Shown: positions 6,405 to 8,303 of the stretch, piece after piece | Position numbering within the stretch: the first letter of the stretch is position 1 | Layout: each line of letters opens with the position of its first letter | Source of the DNA: Clostridia bacterium | GTDB lineage: Bacteria; Bacillota; Clostridia; Christensenellales; Borkfalkiaceae | Length of the DNA: 8,303 nucleotides | Assembly: GCA_017646555.1 (NCBI GenBank) | Contig: JAGCMG010000084.1 | Span: 1 to 8,303, forward strand | Direction: 5' to 3' | Program-made: the position numbers and the translations under genes | The notes under the pieces: generated by a model | What the model was told of the DNA's origin: nothing | What the model saw: the letters and a program-made list of their open reading frames with translations, nothing else | Databases searched by the model: none

Positions 6405-6728
6405 TTGTTTCATAATGTTTACGAATTAAACGAACAAAAAGCCCTTTCAGAGAATTATTTTTCAAAATGGTTTTGGATGCCAACCGAAGATAATGACATT
6501 ATCTCTTTCCCAAACACTATAACTAAAAATTCCGCATCGATAGATTTATCCAAACCTAAAAAACCTATTGTTAAATTTAATTTTACAACTAATTTTACAC
6601 AGATAAATCAATCTATAACAACCAAGGGCACTATAAAATATAACTATGTCAACAATACTGTACTCGACATACCCGAAGAGGTTATTACCTCTTGGAAAAC
6701 AAAACCAAATTATTTAAGAACTTTTTAA
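6405..6728 (+). CDS. Unrecognised ORF without a convincing start
   Basis: The frame encodes up to 107 residues from a TTG at 6405, with no ribosome binding site before it; the nearest upstream in-frame stop is TAA at 6393. The first in-frame ATG (6477) also lacks one. The composition is protein-like: aromatic at the start (FHNVYEL, SKWFWMP), then Asn/Thr/Lys-rich and probably beta-structured, ending with IPEEVITSWKTKPNYLRTF. There is no membrane segment or known motif, and I do not recognise it. The position, 43 bases after the patatin stop and 21 before the next ATG, suggests co-transcription. It may be the 3' remnant of a larger gene lost by deletion, or a gene with a non-standard start. 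Treat coding status as uncertain. Confidence 0.4.
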   Translation: MFHNVYELNEQKALSENYFSKWFWMPTEDNDIISFPNTITKNSASIDLSKPKKPIVKFNFTTNFTQINQSITTKGTIKYNYVNNTVLDIPEEVITSWKTKPNYLRTF

Positions 6729-6749
6729 TAAAATCAGGAGAAATTAAAA

Positions 6750-7256
6750 ATGAATATTGAACATGTAAAGAGAATATTCCCTAAATTTAAAAATTCAATT
6801 CCGACAGATAGAGTCTCAGAATTTTCCGATGCTTTATATAATGCAAAGGATGAAGGGGTTCCCCAAATTGAAAATACTAAAACAAAAAATCCTGTTGCAA
6901 CTTTCTTTTTTGCACTCTTTCTTGGTTGGATAGGCGTCGACAAGTTTTATTTGGGAACATTTGGTGACGCATTAAGTAAAACCTTAAAACTTTTTGGTAT
7001 TATGCTTTTATCATATATTGGTCCTGGAGTATTACTTTTTTATCTTTTAAACCCTTCTTGGACGTTTTATAATCCTGCAACCGACACTTTTTACGTAGCA
7101 GCTATAATCTTAAACATAGTACTTATATTATTTAGTTTAGTTTGCAATGTTATATATTGCATTTTATATATTCGCGATATAGCTTTAGCAATAAAAGAAA
7201 CTAAACAAACTAACTTTAATAAACTTTCTTATGTATTAAAGCATTATAAAAATTAA
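6750..7256 (+). CDS. TM2-domain membrane protein
   Basis: The 168-residue protein starts with a soluble, charged segment of about 46 residues. A TM2 domain follows: first helix about 47-63 running into GWIGVDKFYLGTFGDALSK (59-77), the family's short polar turn between helices. TM2 proteins usually end soon after a second helix with an I-W-x-I-x-D-like pattern and a polar tail. Here the matching tail (VIYCILYIRDIALAIKETKQTNFNKL, about 134-159) is displaced by roughly 50 residues holding extra hydrophobic segments at about 82-101 and 113-132. This gives perhaps four membrane helices. The ATG at 6750 is supported by AGGAG at 6736-6740. The function of bacterial TM2 proteins is poorly defined. 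It lies directly downstream of the unknown ORF and probably shares its transcript with the patatin gene. Confidence 0.8.
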   Translation: MNIEHVKRIFPKFKNSIPTDRVSEFSDALYNAKDEGVPQIENTKTKNPVATFFFALFLGWIGVDKFYLGTFGDALSKTLKLFGIMLLSYIGPGVLLFYLLNPSWTFYNPATDTFYVAAIILNIVLILFSLVCNVIYCILYIRDIALAIKETKQTNFNKLSYVLKHYKN

Positions 7257-7345
7257 TAAATATTTTTAGAACAAAAATGAGCTTGCTAAAATACCGAACT
7301 CAATTTCGATATACTTAATTTGATTTTTCGTCCATCTCTTTTGTT

Positions 7346-7377
7346 TGTCAGCACTATCCTAGTGCTTATTATTGACA
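7346..7377. repeat. Nested inverted repeat downstream of the TM2 gene
   Basis: AGCACTA (7350-7356) pairs with TAGTGCT (7360-7366) around a three-base loop. Outside it, TGTCA (7346-7350, sharing one base) can pair with TGACA (7373-7377) across an internal bulge. The right side is T-rich (TTATTATT) but lacks a clean T run, so at best this is a weak terminator for the TM2 gene or a 3' RNA-stabilising structure just before the stronger terminator. Confidence 0.4.
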
Positions 7378-7378
7378 C

Positions 7379-7404
7379 AAAAAGCACCCAAACGGGTGCT
7401 TTTT
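7379..7404. terminator. Bidirectional intrinsic terminator between the TM2 gene and the small membrane gene
   Basis: AGCACCC (7383-7389) pairs with GGGTGCT (7394-7400) around AAAC. Four As (7379-7382) and five Ts (7400-7404) flank it, so it works for both the plus-strand TM2 gene and the convergent minus-strand gene ending at 7486. The stem is identical to that at 4067-4093 and 8163-8190; only the loop differs. The rest of the 7257-7485 gap is AT-rich and I see nothing else in it. Confidence 0.88.
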
Positions 7405-7485
7405 AACTTTAAAATTTAATTTAAAAAATACTTAAATTCAATTCTGTAAAATTTGTCTTAATATTTACACTAATATAACTTTTTA

Positions 7486-7806
7486 TTATTTTACAGCACC
7501 TAAACTTTCAATAATTTCCGTCAAATTATCAAGGATTCCTGAAAGCAAAGAGCCACCAACCGCTACCAAGAAAAGAAGAATTACCCCTATTATTAGATAT
7601 TGGCAAAAATATGAACGCGCAAAGCTACGTAAGTTTAAATTATGTGCACATAATGCAAAAACTATTAGGAAAATTGTACCGACAATAGGTATAGCAAATA
7701 ATATTTGATACCCAAAATATCCCCAAGCCGAAATATGCTCATACCTATCTGACGTTTGGGTTTGAATAGTAATGTTTGTTGGTTGTTGATTTGTTTGGTT
7801 TTCCAT
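7486..7806 (-). CDS. Small two-helix membrane protein of unknown function
   Basis: The 106-residue protein begins with a Gln/Thr/Asn-rich soluble segment (1-26). Then come a hydrophobic helix with AWGYFGYQILFAIPIVG at 27-43 (helix about 28-52), a polar linker with NLNLRSFARSYF at 56-67, a second helix (about 68-90), and a short amphipathic tail. The linker motif between the helices looks like the most characteristic part; I recall similar uncharacterised small Firmicutes membrane proteins but can name no family. The start is firm: the minus strand carries GAGGAGGGG upstream of the ATG complement at 7804-7806. It is divergent from the XRE regulator gene, and its promoter contains a perfect palindrome, so control by that regulator is likely. 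Confidence 0.75.
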   Translation of the reverse strand: MENQTNQQPTNITIQTQTSDRYEHISAWGYFGYQILFAIPIVGTIFLIVFALCAHNLNLRSFARSYFCQYLIIGVILLFLVAVGGSLLSGILDNLTEIIESLGAVK

Positions 7807-7859
7807 AAAATACCCCTCCTCTAATGTAAAACATTGAAGTTTTTATCATTTACAATTAT

Positions 7860-7889
7860 ATTTTAACCTATTTTAGGTTATTTTGTCAA
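7860..7889 (-). promoter_or_regulatory. Promoter of the small membrane protein gene
   Basis: On the minus strand TTGACA (7889 to 7884) is followed after 18 bases by TAAAAT (7865 to 7860). The -35 is perfect and the -10 matches five of six positions. The spacer is almost wholly occupied by a palindrome (7864-7880), so a bound repressor would block polymerase. The leader to the ATG would be about 47 bases. Confidence 0.65.
7864..7880. promoter_or_regulatory. Putative operator: 17-base palindrome
   Basis: TAACCTATTTTAGGTTA is a perfect inverted repeat of 7-base arms around TTT. It lies between the -35 and -10 of the minus-strand promoter and about 55 bases upstream of the XRE gene. The two-fold symmetry and size suit a dimeric HTH repressor. 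It is not followed by a T run in the right place to be a terminator. Confidence 0.65.
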
Positions 7890-7914
7890 CAAGATAAATA
7901 AACTTCGTTACAAT
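7886..7914 (+). promoter_or_regulatory. Candidate promoter of the XRE regulator gene
   Basis: TACAAT (7909-7914) matches five of six -10 positions, and TCAACA (7886-7891) matches four of six -35 positions with a 17-base spacer. It overlaps the -35 of the divergent promoter. It is weaker than its neighbour, as is usual for regulator genes, and the palindrome lies just upstream of it. Confidence 0.45.
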
Positions 7915-7935
7915 ATATTATATTAGGGGTAAAAT

Positions 7936-8154
7936 ATGTATAAACGAATTAAAGAATTGCGCAAATCGTCAGGCGCTAGCCAAAAGCAAGTCGCACAAAA
8001 ATTGGGGATGTCACAAACGGGGTATTCTAAATACGAAACAGGCGAAAATGACGTTCCTACTGAAATTCTTATAAAATTATCTGCAATGTATAACGTTTCA
8101 GTTGATTATATTCTAAATTTAACAGATATTGAAGATTGTTACCCTAAAGATTAA
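7936..8154 (+). CDS. XRE-family (Cro/CI-type) transcriptional regulator
   Basis: The 72-residue protein is essentially one helix-turn-helix domain. It opens with IKELRKSSGASQKQVAQKLG, has the recognition helix region MSQTGYSKYETGEND (25-39), and ends with the helix pair PTEILIKLSAMYNVSVDYILNL typical of the HTH_3/XRE family. No sensor or dimerisation domain follows, so it resembles minimal phage-type or stand-alone repressors that bind DNA as dimers. The ATG at 7936 has AGGGG at 7925-7929. It is divergent from the small membrane protein gene, and a perfect palindrome lies in the intergenic promoter region, its probable site. It likely represses the neighbour and may regulate itself. A terminator follows its stop by 8 bases. 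Confidence 0.9.
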   Translation: MYKRIKELRKSSGASQKQVAQKLGMSQTGYSKYETGENDVPTEILIKLSAMYNVSVDYILNLTDIEDCYPKD

Positions 8155-8162
8155 TTTAACGT

Positions 8163-8190
8163 AAAAAGCACCCACACGGGTGCTTTTTTT
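8163..8190. terminator. Bidirectional intrinsic terminator between the XRE gene and the right-edge gene
   Basis: AGCACCC (8167-8173) pairs with GGGTGCT (8178-8184) around ACAC, flanked by As (8163-8166) and a seven-T run (8184-8190). It serves both the XRE gene and the convergent gene ending at 8202. It is the third copy of this stem in the window. Confidence 0.9.
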
Positions 8191-8201
8191 GTTTTTTGAT
8201 A

Positions 8202-8303
8202 TTAATAGTTATAACCAGCTGTTAATGCTTTAACGTTTGCTTCCAACAAGTCTTGGTGACGAGCAGAAACAACTTTTTTCATTGCTTCGCAAGCGTTTTC
8301 TAA
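8202..8303 (-). CDS. C-terminal fragment of a minus-strand gene, possibly a 2-oxoacid:ferredoxin oxidoreductase subunit
   Basis: The last 33 codons of a gene enter from the right edge and stop at TAA (8204-8202). The visible residues are helical: ENACEAMKKVVSARHQDLL, then EANVKALTAGYNY at the end. The N-x-x-A-x-x-x-G-Y ending resembles the C-terminus of gamma-type subunits of 2-oxoacid:ferredoxin oxidoreductases (KorC/PorG-like), but the fragment is too short for a firm name. Codons such as GCT, GTT, CGT and GGT suggest high expression. That this is a true reading frame is supported by the terminator directly downstream. Confidence 0.6.
   Translation of the reverse strand, partial: LENACEAMKKVVSARHQDLLEANVKALTAGYNY

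Noticed and set aside
5444..7256. CBASS-type anti-phage system with a patatin effector
   Set aside because: No cyclic-nucleotide synthase (CD-NTase), Cap2/Cap3 or HORMA/TRIP13 gene is in the window, so the patatin enzyme alone does not support the call.
7486..8154. Toxin-antitoxin pair (XRE antitoxin with membrane toxin)
   Set aside because: The genes are divergent rather than in one operon, and the membrane protein is larger than typical type I toxins with no known toxin motif. Repressor and target is the simpler reading.
1..8303. CRISPR array, tRNA, rRNA, insertion sequence or attachment site
   Set aside because: I saw no regularly spaced repeats, cloverleaf, transposase motif or paired direct repeats. 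The only repeated element is the terminator hairpin.

Overview
The window looks like chromosomal DNA from an AT-rich, Gram-positive, low-GC bacterium (Bacillota, most likely class Clostridia, probably an uncultured gut or rumen lineage). The main evidence is a SPOCS-LysM protein directly upstream of ispE, a pairing I associate with Clostridia. Consensus sigma-A promoters, purine-rich AAGGAG-type ribosome binding sites and compact intrinsic terminators with U tracts agree with this. I cannot assign genus or species.

The left half (1-4993) is core-like. A SPOCS/LysM protein (71-1591) is followed after 4 bases by ispE of the non-mevalonate isoprenoid pathway (1596-2513), and that unit ends in a hairpin terminator at 2520-2544. 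A near-perfect sigma-A promoter (2553-2581) drives a second operon. It encodes a trigger-factor-like prolyl isomerase that lacks the ribosome-binding domain (2621-3544) and, through an ATGA overlap, a two-helix membrane protein with a bacterial PH-like domain (3541-4032). A bidirectional terminator separates it from a convergent EamA/DMT-type transporter (4106-4993, minus).

The right half (about 5000-8200) looks accessory. It starts with a small minus-strand gene that appears broken by a frameshift (5102-5280). Divergent from it is a patatin-like phospholipase (5444-6361) with its own strong promoter and a glycine codon preference unlike the left half. It is followed by an unrecognised ORF with no visible start (6405-6728) and a TM2-domain membrane protein (6750-7256). 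After a bidirectional terminator comes a divergent pair: a small two-helix membrane protein (7486-7806, minus) and a compact XRE-family regulator (7936-8154, plus). A perfect 17-base palindrome lies in the minus-strand promoter between them, which suggests repression of the membrane protein by the regulator. The window ends in the C-terminus of a minus-strand gene (8202-8303), possibly a 2-oxoacid:ferredoxin oxidoreductase subunit.

The three convergent gene junctions (about 4070, 7390 and 8175) carry the same hairpin, AGCACCC-N4-GGGTGCT flanked by A and T runs. I see no tRNA, rRNA, CRISPR array, insertion sequence or complete defence system. The features most worth following are the trigger factor without its ribosome-docking domain, the XRE/palindrome/membrane-protein module, and the patatin to TM2 gene set.
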